This document shows, in pieces, positions 23,688 to 36,561 of a stretch of 64,000 nucleotides of DNA (position 1 is the stretch's first letter; the number at the start of each line of letters is the position of its first letter). Source of the DNA: Muricea muricata (Eukaryota; Cnidaria; Anthozoa; Malacalcyonacea; Plexauridae); assembly GCA_963855995.1 (NCBI GenBank), contig OY979727.1, positions 10,966,946 to 11,030,945 on the forward strand, given 5' to 3'. Made by a program: the position numbers and the translations under genes. Below the pieces are notes generated by a model. It was not told where the DNA came from. It was given only the letters and a program-made list of their open reading frames with translations, and did not search any database.

Positions 23688-24422
23688 GCGTGTTCTACCG
23701 AAATTACCCGGAAAGTTCGACCCTGTCCATGCACCCGTACGGATATGAATCCCCGTACTTCCGACCTTACTGGAATTACGGTCACCAGTCCGCACACGCC
23801 AAATAATTTTATGCCGCACACCACCCCTGGCTGGAATACGAGCAGGCTCAACGTGCTTTGCTGCACGAACGCTCATTGGCTATGCATCAACCAGTGAGAT
23901 ACGGGAGTGAACCTTCATTGGCTGTGTATAAACCAATAGGAAATGCAAATGAGCCCCACTTATCATCGAATCAGCCAATAGGGAACAAAGAACAGAACAC
24001 CCAAAGAAAAGCATCGAGAGTACAAACAGATCGACCGAAACCGAAATCGAAGAAGTTGCATACCTGTCCAATATGCGATAAAATTTTCACTCAATCCGTG
24101 AGCTTGAAACAGCATATGATCGTCCATTCGTCGGCCAAGCCTTACAAATGTACCTGCTGTTCAAAAAGTTTCAAACGGTCATCCACATTGTCAACCCATT
24201 TAAATGCTCATTCACACTGGAATCCGTCCTTTCGCCTGTGAATTTTGTGGCAAGCGGTTCCACCAGAAATCGGACATGAAGAAGCATACTTTCGTGCACA
24301 CGGGTCAGAAGCCTCATCGTTGCTTGCAGTGTGGAAAGTGTTTCAGTCAATCGTCGAATCTTCTGAAGCATTGTAAAAATCATGTCGGATTTCGATGATG
24401 AGATTCCGAAAACATTTTCATG
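23688..24422 (+). pseudogene. GFI1-like zinc-finger exon, copy B (broken)
   Basis: This is a duplicate of GFI1-like exon 3 with its acceptor (AGCAG|GCG) and part of intron 2, but no SNAG or linker exon. It has a TAA at 23,804-23,806 in the tyrosine-rich part. A 4-base insertion lies in the second finger (CATTTAAATGC where the parent has CATTTGC). A deletion removes the fifth finger. Fingers 1-4 can still be read, in two frames. It cannot make a full repressor. Confidence 0.85.
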
Positions 24423-25589
24423 AAACTGCTTTTTTTTTCTAAAATATGGCGACCAGAAGTCCAGAACTGGGGGGAAGGATAACGTAATACATAACGGTCC
24501 GATGTTTTTAGAGATAACCAAAATGGCGGTCAAAATTTGGCTAGATCCGTCGTGTACGTTAAACCACGCTCAGTCTAATTAAGGTTTTGGGGTACATCGC
24601 GCAAATTGTTCCCTTTATGCTGGGTCAAAAACAATAAGCATATAAGAGGAAATATTGCTGAAAGTAAGATATGTAGAATATTAAATAATTGGACGAATAG
24701 GAGTGCAATTAACGCCAAAATCATACGAGTGATTATAAAATCAACCGACCGCACAGCGGGAGGTTGATTTGTTAATCACGAGTATGATTTGGCATTAATT
24801 GCAAGACTTGATTCGTTCTATTACTTATTAATTATATATCTTCTGTAATCAAACGGTTTTGAAGAGGAAAAATTTTCAAATTCATCTATTTTGAAAAATT
24901 TTACAGCAAAAAAGAAAGCAAATTCATATTTTGTATCCTAAATGCTGATTGGCTAGTTGTAATACTGGGGTGATTTTCTTTGGCTGTGGGTAAGGGTACG
25001 ATTAATGCTCAAATCGCAGTCCTGTAAACCAATGAAATTGCAGTATTTGCCACTGATTACAGAAGATATATAATTAATGAAGGAACGAAAACATCATTCA
25101 ACATACGTCTGCACAAGTTATAATTACTTGCTACGCATATATTGCTGTATCATTGTTTTTGTGGTTATACTTCCATCACGAAATAAGAACGACCAATCAA
25201 ATCTCCAACCCTAACCGCTTAACCAGTTATATTTCACGACTGCGTTGTCATGGGATTGTAACCGTTTTCCGCTGTAGATACGAATTAGGTATTCATAGTT
25301 AATTCACAGTAGTCAGTTCACACATACCTTTAAAAAATAATAATAACAAAATAATCATTAGCATGTTCCTTATCAATCGTTTGCTGTATGACAAATTACC
25401 ATTTTTGTTTAAATCACTGTACATAATAAATTAATTGTATTGAAAAATATCATTTTTGCACATTCTTGTTAAATGTTTTCCAGCGTATCCCCCTCAGCAA
25501 AATGTTAGTTTGTCTTTTTGGTACAACCGAAGTACCTTCGGCATTATACAACGATCACGGCAATGGATTATTAAATAGATCTTCTGCTG

Positions 25590-28500
25590 TCAAGGCTCAT
25601 TTTGGAATAAGTAAAACACTTCAATCTCACTCGGCGTAAATGCACTACTTCCCGCTAGAAGAGCACCTGCTTTAGCTGAACCTTTCTGGTATCCGTGTGG
25701 AAGCTCGTATGCGTTGCCAAGATTCGCGTAGCATTTCTGCGTAGGAGGATGACCTGAGATGAATAAATCAATGTCCGACGAGATAGCACCATTTCCAAAT
25801 ACTGCCCCGTAATGTTTACTAGAAACAGTGGCTGCATCGACCCTCAGAATAGGTGACGTAAAAGGCATTAAGTTATCCTTGTTCTTTAGCGAAAACATGA
25901 ACGAATGTTTTGACACATGTACAACAACAACTAAATAAATAAATAAAAAATAGACTTATATTCAACTGTTTTTATGGACAGCACGATATTAATTTTGAAT
26001 TATGTTTCTAAAGGATACAACAAGAAATTCGATGTTTTAAGCCTTTACTTAGCAGAAGGGCCTTCACTTAAATCTGACGTCCAGTTTCTGTTTGTATATT
26101 TCAGGTGGTGAAATATATACTATGTTCTTTCTACCTGTGCTAAATGATTCATTTCTCTTCATATAGTTAAAAGTTAGTTTATTATGCTATTGACAGTGTT
26201 GTTCTTACTATTAGTATTAAGCGTCAAACATACCCTCTCGTTCCCAGCTGGTATCCGTAAATCCTCCAAATATATATTCACCTACTTTCACCAAGATTAC
26301 AGTTGGCACCTTGCCGTCACATTTTGCGTGGAAATCTTTGGCGTACCAGCCATGTGTGGATGCTCTATAACAGAGTTTCCATGTGTGACCTTTCTTGTAA
26401 AACCACTCAGATAATTGTTCAGCGTATTCATTCGTTTTAAGGATTGTTGAATCCTCAATCACCTGCGAGTCTACAAGAATCCTAACATTGACAACTGCAA
26501 AAAAAAAGAAAACGGTGAAAAAATAATGAAAGATTCCTAAAAAACTGCTTAAAGACGGTTGTAAAAATATTTCATCGTGATGTTACGAAGAAAATAACCG
26601 CCAGCGGAATTAAAACTCGTGTTTTTAGTTTATTTTTATTTTAGCTCATTGCAAGTGTTTGTGAGATGTATTGAAAATTGTATATAGTGAGTTGAATAAA
26701 CAAAATACCTGTGTTAAAAAGCTGTGAGACCATATCAATTTGTACTTGTTTTGTTTCATACCATCTTTGGTTCATGTAGACCTGCTTTGGCAAATCTTTG
26801 GATTCTATCTTCACCTTTTCTAATCTGTCTTCAGCAAAATTTCGTGATTCGATAATTTCCTCATCACTGCCCTTCTGCAGCACGTTATCAGACATATTTC
26901 TAGCACACTTCACTTTGTCCAAAATAGACTTCCCTTTAGTTTTTTGTTCAGTAAGTTTTTCTTCGAGTTTGGTATACATCTGATCAACAACACCGACTTT
27001 TTCCTCGAAAACATCTTCAACTGCCTTTATGATTTCATTCTTCTGCTTGGAAATCTCTTCTTTGGCATTATCTGCTGCTTTTCTCAATGCCGTCTTTGCA
27101 TCAATGACGGTTTTTAACGACTTTTCTGCCTCAACTTGTTTGTCACCCAGTGCTTTACAACAGATCTGCAGTGCCTGTCGGTGCTGTTCTACGACTTTCT
27201 CAACAGGATGACATAAATGCTCTGGTCTGACATGATTAAAATCCATGCAATACCTAAGAGATGAAGACATAGGCAGCTATTTTAGCCGACACAATGAAAG
27301 CAATTTAAAGAGATAGTTTGTAACAAACGCCTTATACTTTTGTTCACATGTTAATTCGATATAAGCTACTAAAATTGCCGTCAAAATCCCTAGCTCATAC
27401 CTAAGGTCTTTTGCCTACGCCAGGCGCTGACGCAGCGCCGGATGTAGGCATAAGACCTTGGGTACGAGGTTTACAATATCGTTCGCAGTCTCGTAGCCAG
27501 AGCCCGCGATCTTCCGTGGAGGATCGTGAGGATCTTGGAAAAAGCCTAAAAGAATTCACGGAATTCACTGCATTCCATTACTCGCGGATCCAGCACGCTG
27601 GGAATTCGAATGACCGAGCCATAGGCTCAGCTTTACTTCTTGAATAATAAAAGTTGCCCAGATGTTATTAATAACTAAGAGAGAATCGGTCAGACTAATC
27701 ATCAAATAGCCAATCAAAGGATTTTACCTATTTGCATTTTTCCAGAGCCTCACGTATCATTCATTGCCCATCATTTATGTTGTATGATAGTGCTAGGGGA
27801 TTACAGGAATTGCTATCAATCTCCAACATTATGTGTCAGCGTGACATCGCACTCATGACGTGCTACGAAATTAATCAACATCGGAATGTATGCCAACCAA
27901 GTACGCAAAGCCTCAGTACGAGGTTGGATCGTATGCAAGATATAGTGTAGCTGCATGCCTCTTTTCCGCATAGGCTTTGAGAATTCCTCTGAATTCCGCC
28001 CGCAAGTTGCACCGTCAGCGGTTCCTCGCACAAACTACGGAAAACTAAAGGATTCAGAGGAATTCTCAAAACCTATGCAGAGGGAAGGCCGCATCCATGG
28101 TTGACCGTACAAACCTGCCAAGCTCTAATAACAAGGTTATTTAAATGAATCAACCTAAAACAACCCACCAAATTATCTAATAAGCAGTTTCAATCGAATA
28201 CCTGCAAATGAGCACTTGACATGATTCGCAATAAAACTTGAGCTTCTTAGTGGTATGCTCTTTACAACGCATCGCGCCCGTGATTTTAGACTGATTTTCA
28301 GGCTTTTTTAACTCTTCTATTGTGAGCACTGCATGACCCTTAAAAGTAGACCAATTTTCATGCACTTTCAGGCATTCTTCGCACAGGAAAGCTTCGCATG
28401 AAACGCAACGACAACAGGAAGGCTTCTCCTTGTGGTTTGAACACTTCCAGACATTCGTCGAGCGTTCGGCGTTCAAGACATCAACCATGTTTCGAATGAA

Positions 28501-28764
28501 GTGACTGCCACGCATATTAGCGACATCTTCGTTCTCTTTTAAAGGGAAAAGAGTTCTACAACAAGGACACTCGAATTCTTCGATCTTCTTGCCGGCTTTG
28601 GCAGCTTTCTCGCGATGTTTGGCGACGTAGTTCTCCAAGCAATGCTTGCAATACGAATGAAAACATGGCAAGGTACGAGGCTCTTGTAGTCGCTCAAGGC
28701 AAACAGAACAACAAAGCAGGCTTTCTACTTTGTCGACAGGAATACTGTCTGGTATCCCGGTCAT
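25590..28764 (-). CDS. TRIM-TLDc protein, copy B
   Basis: The same four-exon plan as copy A: 28,764-28,202, 27,253-26,709, 26,494-26,234 and 25,930-25,590. Exons 1-3 have exactly the same lengths (563, 545, 261). The sum is divisible by three and gives 569 residues with no internal stop. The RING cysteines and histidine, both B-boxes, the coiled coil and the TLDc motifs are all present. The stop of copy A has become a GAG codon, so B ends three codons later. The 3' exon begins with a valine-rich stretch after ACTAAATAAA-type acceptor DNA. It looks functional. Its GFI1-exon partner is copy B at 23.7 kb. Confidence 0.85.
27399..27463. repeat. GC-rich hairpin in TRIM B intron 1
   Basis: ACCTAAGGTCTTTTGCCTAC and CCAGGCGCT pair with AGCGCCGGATGTAGGCATA and AGACCTTGGGT. 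It is a 65-base near-perfect hairpin, much richer in GC than its surroundings. The flank GTAGCCAGAGCCCGCGATC resembles a dispersed repeat. Confidence 0.6.
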
Positions 28765-28979
28765 TTTTTGGCTGTAAAAGGCGCACAGAATCGAGATATA
28801 GCAAACTGTACACAATTCTGCGAAAACGAAAGTTGTATTATGTTCTGAATTTTTGAGACTGAACACGATATAAGCGGAAGTGGGGGAAATCAGAAAATGG
28901 ACGTGTACTAAAACCTGGAACGCCGAAACGAAATCATAAAAACAAACTAAAATGACACAAAAGGGGTACTACACGGGTA

Positions 28980-29070
28980 CAGTGATTCTACAGGAAATAC
29001 TTGCCAGCTGTCATACCAGTAAATTTTCAAGGGGAGGTCATGCGGGCTTATCTAGATACTGGTGTATCTA
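28980..29070 (+). pseudogene. BEL/Pao-type retropepsin fragment, copy 2 (truncated)
   Basis: The same duplicated piece as at 22.35 kb, cut off just after the LDTG codons. The sequence then changes to unrelated AT-rich DNA (from about 29,065). The break marks the end of the shared unit B or the edge of an insertion. Confidence 0.5.
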
Positions 29071-30456
29071 GATAAAAACTCGATGTTTTTTCATAAGCGT
29101 TTGCTTGCTCGAATATCAAAGAGTAATTTTCAAATAAAATTGTAACTCTTGACGTAACCATGGCAACATGTCGTCATCATTTAGATACAAAAATTTAGCA
29201 CAAAAGCCATCGTAGCGGATAAACGAGCACGGTGACCTATTTTTTTATTGCAGAAATTACATGATAATGACATTCTTAATCTTTTTAGAAAATTATTTAA
29301 AAATCGCCAAAGTAGTTTTTTTTAAAAGCCAAAAATTAGTTTCACAAAAACTACAATGGCGATTTTTTTCAAATTTTGAAATTTAATAGAACTTAATAGG
29401 ATAAATACATATACTAATTTTGAGATATAGTCACCGCGCAAACAAGCGAGAAAATAGCACCTCTAGGTTCCCCGAAGTGACTTTTTTGACTTTTTTACTA
29501 CACGCAAAAAGTATTTTCACTGACCGAACACGCATTCATAAAATGTTTGCGGGCGCATGTCGGCACGTTTTATGCGTGTTGTAATAGCCGTAGTATTTTT
29601 TCGCTTGGATTTTTTTTGTTTAACTATGTTTAAGAAGAGATTAAAAGACATTCATATTGCCAAAAAGTAAAAACACAACATAATAAGGCATCAAATGAAT
29701 CCACTGTTTGTTGAATTTAGTAGTGTCATTAAAAACTGATGCACGAAAATCTTTTCAAAATATTGAATTACCAATTTGACTTCATGGCTTAAATACATGA
29801 CTTTATGTACTATATACACAATAGTTACAAGATTATGTTGTTAAAACACGAAAAAACTCGCATCTACTTGAACAAGAAAACTTACATAAGCTTTGGTAAT
29901 ACTTCAGAAGAGCCATGAAGCCGATGGAGACAATATAAAATAGTTAGGGGGAGTCCATACAGTGTTCATAAAATTTCGAACATCAAAAATTACATTACTG
30001 GACATAATAAGCAACCAAAAACTTATTTAAAACACATACCACTTGAACCTAGAAACACAAACGATTGTAAGGAAGAACTAGTGTTTTCTTTTGTGTAGAA
30101 ACACGAAAACATCGGCAAAAATAATTGTTTTTAAAACTTTGAACAATTTTATAACCGGCCACGAACATTCCACGCGTGATTCGCGCGGACAACGTCTGAT
30201 CTCTATAAATCCGATTGTAACTGAACCAAACTGTAGGGAGCCTCCTTAAGTGGAAAGCACAGTCACGTGCACAATTTACTTATTTTCAATGCTTGATCGA
30301 GATTTTGGTATATAATATACATGCAGTTTATGTGGTATGCAGGTCTATATAGGTTCATACAATTCTACATTTATTTCTATTACTTTATATTGCTACTGAG
30401 TATGAAATAATTTCAGCCACTATGATGCACTCAAAAATTTCACGAAGTTACACCCT
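29071..30456. other. No recognised gene
   Basis: AT-rich DNA with no paralogue elsewhere in the window. It separates unit B from unit C and may be part of an insertion whose other end I cannot identify. Confidence 0.4.
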
Positions 30457-31367
30457 GTTATGGCGCACCGATACGGACAAAATTATGAAAATCATTTACA
30501 TACTGAAAAATTTAATGTCAACAAAAATATAAAGTAAAAAATATCAAAATTTGTGCACACACAAATTATCAATGCACGCACAAAATATTAATGCACACAT
30601 AAAATATCAAAATGCACGCACAAAATATCAAGGAAAACGGAAGTAATCAATCGGAAAACCTCCAGAAGTGGGGAAGACCTTCGGAAGTAGGCATGCCCAC
30701 TAAGATTGAAGTCAGAAGATGTTCTGTGTTTTTGGCAGCCGGCCTGTGCACAGACGCAACGCTCCCTCATGTAAATCGTGAAGCGAGCTATGTTTTGGTG
30801 GTAAAATTAAAATGGCGGAGAGAAATCAACTCACTAGCGGCCCGATGGGACATGTTAAATTTTGTTTTAAACTAGTACAAATCATTTTGAACTACTTATA
30901 TTAATAAACAATATGCCCTGAATTTTTTCCAAAAGCAGTAAAATCATCAGTGTCTCTAATGGGGCACCATACCAGTGCTGTTCTCCCCCTTACGTTGTTT
31001 GTTGCGATACTTGTATTTGTTCTGTGATTTATAGAATCGAGATTGTTCATTGTTGCGACAACTTTTCACACAATGCCGACTATATTTATAGCACTGGAAT
31101 CTGGATTTGTAGCCGCCATAACGGTCTAAAGAATTAAAAAACAAGAAAGTCAAAATTTTCCAGAGAAGCGTGTTTGGCTCTATGAAATTTTAATTCAGGC
31201 GTTTTACTTCCGGAGGTCTTCCGACTGATCACTTCCGTTTTCTTTGATATTTTGTGTCTGCACTAATTTTGATATATTTTTCGACGTTTGATAAATTATT
31301 TGGACGTCTTGATTTTTTGATAATGCTTTTTAAAATTAAGTATACGTCCGTATCGGCACGCCATAAC
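30457..31367. mobile_element. 911-bp inverted-repeat element
   Basis: The tips GTTATGGCGCACCGATACGGAC and its near-complement (CCGTATCGGCACGCCATAAC) define it, with subterminal arms that also pair (AAAATATCAAGGAAAACGGA against TCCGTTTTC...GATATTTT). It lies between TRIM B and TRIM C. A minus-strand frame at 30,956-31,153 is rich in Lys, Arg, Tyr and Asn with a CYKY...H...C pattern that is only loosely like a zinc knuckle. No target duplication was found. Confidence 0.6.
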
Positions 31368-33871
31368 TTAAAATTATCAAACATGGTTCGCTGGTCCTAA
31401 ATCTTCACAAAATTATCGAGCAAAATCATATAACTCGTGGCCTTTACAGCTATATAAGGACAGAACGTCGTGATTTTCATGTTAGTTTTTCACTTGGTAA
31501 AAAACTTCAATCTCACTTGGTGAAAACATGAAACTTCCTGCCAAAAGGCTTCTGGCTTTCTCTGTATCTTTTACATAACCTTCTGGCAGCTTGTATTTGT
31601 TGCCAAGATCAGCATAACATTTTGACGAAGGAGGATGACCCGAGATGTATAAATCAAGGCCATACGCAGTGGTACCTGAGCCAAACAATGGACCAAAACC
31701 ATGACTAGAAACAGTGGCTGCATTAGCATGCAAAATAGGCGACTTGAAAGGTTGTAAGTTGTCTTTGTTTCTTAGTGAGAACATGAACGCATTCTTTGAT
31801 TTTAAACTTCCTGTAAATAAATACATCATAACAGTTAGAGTTTTTAGATAGAGCTGGTTGTATATAGAGCCGTATCTAGCACTTTAATTGGGCTGGGGTG
31901 GAGGTGAAATCATGCAATCAATAAACCAGCTAAATTATTTTAACCTGAAAAGAACAATTATATATCTAGATTAGAACTAAATATTTTTTTCCACAAGACG
32001 TATAAGATCAGTTATGTACAAGATATAGTATTTTTAAATTGACTTTTCTACGATCTAAGCTAAAAGCCTTTGATTCAAACTGATTCTGACAAGTTATAGA
32101 CGTTTGCATTCAAGAAAAGTGATGTCGATGATAGCGCTGTCTATTGCCTTTTGAAGACTGTATCGTCTGTATCGAGCCGAGTTAGTCAGATTTCACTTCC
32201 CGTGGCAGCTTTTGAAAAAAACAGCTGCACAAGTTACAATGAACAAGTAGTAGTAGTCTCAATTTGGACACGACGATGAAATTTGCAGATACAATAACAT
32301 GTCTTATAACGTCATATTCATCAGCCATTTCTTGAAAAACGAGGATTGTTTTCGAGTTACATTGACGTTTGAGTGTATATAGGCAGTATTACATTCAACA
32401 ATGGCAACAGAACATAATGAAATTTAGTAAATTGGAAAAGTTGGTGCGAAAATTATAAAAATTTGAAAAGTTTGGAAGGTTATTGTCCCTTCTTTACGGT
32501 ATTCCCCAAACAAACCTTGTAATTTTACTGATTTCAATATGTTCTTTCTACTTGTGCTAAATGATTCATTTCTCTCAAAATCATAGTTTAAAATTCATGC
32601 CATTGACAGTGTTGTTTATTCACACGTACCCTCTCCTTTCCAGTTGGTATCCGTAAATCCTCCAAATATATATTCATCTACTTTCACCAGGACTATAGTT
32701 GGCCCCTGGTCGTCGCATCTCGCGTGGAAATCTTTGGCGTACCAGCCATGTGTGGATGCTCTATAACAGAGTTTCCAGGTGTGATCTTCCTTGTAAAACC
32801 ACTCAGATAATTGTTCAGCATATTCATTCATTTTAAGGATTGTTGAATCCTCAAAAAGCTGCGAGTCTACAATAATCCTAACATTGACAACTGCATAAAA
32901 GAAAACGGTAAAAAAATAATGAAAGATTCCGAAATGAAAAATTGAATTCCGAATTGTAAAAATATTTCATCGTGATGTCCCGAACAAAATAACCACCAGC
33001 GGAAAGTTCGTGCATGATTTTAGTTTATTTTTATTTTAGCTCATTGTGCTTGTGGAATGTATTGAAAATTGTATATAGTCAGTTGAAAAAACACAATACC
33101 TCGCCAAAAAGCTTTGAGACCATATCAATCTGTACTTGCTTTGTTTCATACCATCTTTGGTTCATGTTGACTTGCTTTGACAAATTTTTAGATTCTATCT
33201 TCACCTTTTCTAGTCTGTCTTCAACTAAATTTCGCGATTCGATAATCTCCTCATCACTGCCCTTTTGCAACACGTTGTTGGACACATTTCTAGCACACTT
33301 TACTTTGTCCAAAATAGACTTCTCTTTAGTTTGTTGCTCAGTAAGTTTTTCTTCGAGTTTGGTATACATCTGATCAACATGTTTGACTTTTTCCTCGAAA
33401 ACATCTTCAACTGCCTTTATGATTTCATTCTTCTGCTTGGAAATCTCTTCTTTGGCATTATCTGCTGCGTTTCTCAATACCGTCTTTGCATCAGTGACGG
33501 TTTTTAACGACTTCTCTGCCTCAACTTGTTTTTCACCCAGTGCTTTACAACAGATCTGCAGTGCCTGTCGGTGCTGTTCTACGACTTTCTCAACAGGATG
33601 ACATAAATGCTCAGGTCTGACATGATTAAAGTCCATGCAATACCTAAGAGATGAAGGCATAGGTTATTTCACTTTATGCCATACATATAGAGATTTACGC
33701 GAGGTAAACGGGTGAGATAATAATCGCATTTTCACTGTAGAGAAGCGAATAATCGTTTTCATAGGTCTTACGACTTTTTTCGCTAGTGTAAAATTATCGT
33801 ATCTGCATTTTGATTGGCTATACGGTTTTTCTCAATCGTGAAGAAAATAGTATTATCATTTTGCTCACAAC

Positions 33872-34012
33872 ATGGCCGCCGTGTTGGGCAAGGATTGGGA
33901 GAGAAAGGATTATTTGGCTTTTCTGTCCAAAAGAAGAAGAGTTTCTCGAATAAAAAAACATGGAATGGAAAGAGCTTTGACTCACTATTTAGGCCAAATA
34001 ACGAAGAAATAA
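33872..34012 (+). CDS. Candidate microprotein in TRIM C intron 1 (46 aa)
   Basis: The counterpart of the 20,405-20,542 frame. It starts at the same ATGGCCGCC and ends at the same TAA. The middle differs (FLSKRRRV here, WLFYFWL in copy A) but the frame is kept. See that entry for alternatives. Confidence 0.25.
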   Translation: MAAVLGKDWERKDYLAFLSKRRRVSRIKKHGMERALTHYLGQITKK

Positions 34013-34830
34013 ACGGTATGAATCTGTTTTGGGAGTTCAATATCTTGTTTCGACATTGTTCGCCTTTGACAGGCTTCCAGTGTCGAAATACTCTCTATAT
34101 GTATGGCATGAACGAATTACTGCATGGTTGTCTCGTTTGTACGATTTTTATTATGTACTACTTATTGTGAATGATTGCGAAACTTACTCGTTCGCTTAGC
34201 AGTCTTTCAACACTCGTGCATAAAAATCGTACGCACTCGCCAACCATGCGGTAATCTCTATAAATGGAATGATAAAACATAATCGGATGTCTCGAGCAAA
34301 GACCCTTCGTCTAGCCTAATTCGTGACTAAGGGCCAATAAAAAAATTTCACCTTTCGTGTGGTTTTGACTGCACTACTTACACTGGCAATGTTAGCTCTA
34401 TATACATTTTCCATAGAAACGACACACGTGAAAATTTCCACACCCAAAGTGCAGTTTCGAATGGCAATTAATTCGGTTAAAAATTACTTGAGAAGTTCAC
34501 CCTCGCCACTAAAAAACTACGAGTTGGTGCATAAATAACTATTTTTATTGCGCCCGGTGTGCGTGGTTTGTAACTAATGTCTTATACTTTTTTGATCACG
34601 TGTGAATTTGATATGAGCTACTAAAATTGTAGACAGTATCTTTCATTGCCCATCGTGATAGTGGGCGTTAAATGACGCCTAACTTAGTGTGGACATTGCA
34701 TGATATGGTGTAGCCGCATGACTCTCTTCTCCGCAGTGGTTTTGAAAATTCCACTGTACTCCTTTAGTTTTCCGTAATTTATGCGAAGAACCGCTGACAG
34801 TGCAAATGCGAAGAACCGCAGCAGTGTTGA

Positions 34831-35242
34831 CAGTGATATGGGTACCCCCGTGTTTTGTGTATACCCATGCTCAGATAATTAGCAAATATGAAACAGTGGA
34901 CTTAGACGTAAGCGTACTGTTTTGCTATATTAAACTTTACTAGCAAAAGGTATTACATTTAAGAATATTCTCACTCACTGGGACTGTATCTACTTCACCA
35001 AATTTAGCTAAAGAGGGAGCGCGTAGCGCGACAATCATTACTAGCCCTTCGGGCTCGCGCTTTAGCTAAATTTGGTAAAGTAGATACAGTCCCAGTGAGT
35101 GAGAATAGTCTTAAATATAATACCTTTTGCTAGTAAAGTTTAATATAGCAAAACAGTACGCTTACGTCTAAGCCCACTGTGACATATTTGCTAACTATAT
35201 GAGTATGGGGATACACAAAACACGGGGGTACCCATATCACTG
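34831..35242. mobile_element. 412-bp MITE nested in an older hairpin
   Basis: The ends are CAGTGATATGGGTACCCCCG and its complement, with arms of about 180 bases that pair almost throughout. The turn is near CCCTTCGGGC. It sits inside the older inverted-repeat element of TRIM intron 1, in copy C only. A clean target duplication is not visible. Confidence 0.75.
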
Positions 35243-36561
35243 TGACAGCGGTTCTTCGCACAAAAGTAAGAAAAAACTAAAGGAATTCTCAAAACCCATG
35301 CAAAGGAAACGGGCCACAGGCATGGTTGGCCGTCATTAGCCGTACAAACTAGCCCAGCTCTAATAAAAGGCTATGTTGAATTAAACAACCTAAAACAAAC
35401 CACCAAACAATCCAATAACTATAGTTTCAATTGAATACCTGCAAATGAGCACTTGACATGACTCGCAATAAAACATGAGCTTCTTAGTGGTATGCTCTTT
35501 GCAACGCATCGCGCCCGTGATTTTAGACTGATTTTCAGGCTTTTTTAACTCTTCTATTGTGAGCACTGCATGGCTCTTAAAACCGGGCCAATTTTCGTGT
35601 GCTTTCAGACATTCTTCGCACAAGAAAGCCTCGCATGAAACGCAACGACAACAGGAAGGCTTCTCGTTGTGGTTTGAACACTTCCAGACATTCGTCGAGC
35701 GTTCGGCGTTCAAGACATCAACCATGTTTCGAATGAAGTGACTGCCACGCATATTGGCGACATCTTCGTTCTCTTTTAAAGGAAAAAGAGTTCTACAACA
35801 AGGACACTCGAATTCTTCGATCTTCTTGCCGGCTTTGGCAGCTTTCTCGCGATGTTTGGCGACGTAGTTTTCCAAGCAGTGCTTGCAATACGAATGAAAA
35901 CATGGCAAGGTACGAGGCTCTTGTAGTCGCTCAAGGCAAACAGAACAACAAAGCAGGCTTTCCACTTTGTCGACAGGAATACTGTCTGGTAGGGCGGCCA
36001 TTTTTTGGCTGTAAAACGAGCACAGAATCGAGATATACTAAACTGTACACAATTCTGCGAAAACGGGTGTGCGAATTCTGCGAGACTGAACGCAATGTAA
36101 GCGGAAGTGGGGAAATCAGAAAATGGACATGCACTAAAACCTGGGACGCCGAAACGAAATCATAAAAACAAGTTGAAATGAAACAATACTACACGGGTAC
36201 AGTGATTCTGCAGGAAATAGCCAAATGTGCGATATGTGCGCGTCAAAAATAATATGAATATTATAGTTTTAGATAACATCTGCACATCAGTGGCCTTGCG
36301 TAATTGTAAGTGTAAGGTATTTAGCCTGATATTTATTGTCGCTCATTTGACCATTGTCGATGTCGAGCTCAATTGAATTAGCCGTATTTAAAAGATTCCA
36401 TGAGAATAGTTAAAATTGGTACTGTCCATATGACTTCTACAAGTTTTGTTCTATGATTTCTATAATCAGATCTGAATATCTCTGTGTCTCTCTTGATCCT
36501 GTGAGATACATCAGATTATCAGAATTGGAAACGAAGTTGAAAATTCTATTTTCGTTGGCAG

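Larger units (their letters stand above)
31482..36001 (-). pseudogene. TRIM-TLDc gene, copy C (1-nt loss before TLDc)
   Basis: Exons are 36,001-35,439, 33,643-33,100, 32,890-32,630 and 31,810-31,482. Exon 2 is 544 bases instead of 545: the donor side reads TTTGGCGAG|GTATT where copy A has TTTGGCAGAG|GTATT. With the usual splice sites exon 3 is therefore read out of frame and stops within eight codons. The expected product is about 376 residues with RING, both B-boxes and coiled coil but no TLDc. Exons 3 and 4 are otherwise open in their proper frame, so the lesion looks recent, or the locus uses the short form. Exon 4 (GFGPLFGSG, LPEGYVKDTEK) is the most diverged TLDc end among the copies. 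Intron 1 has a nested MITE. Confidence 0.8.

Noticed and set aside
30956..31153. Retroviral-type zinc knuckle protein
   Set aside because: The Cys/His pattern lacks the CX2CX4HX4C spacing, and the frame lies inside a non-autonomous inverted-repeat element.
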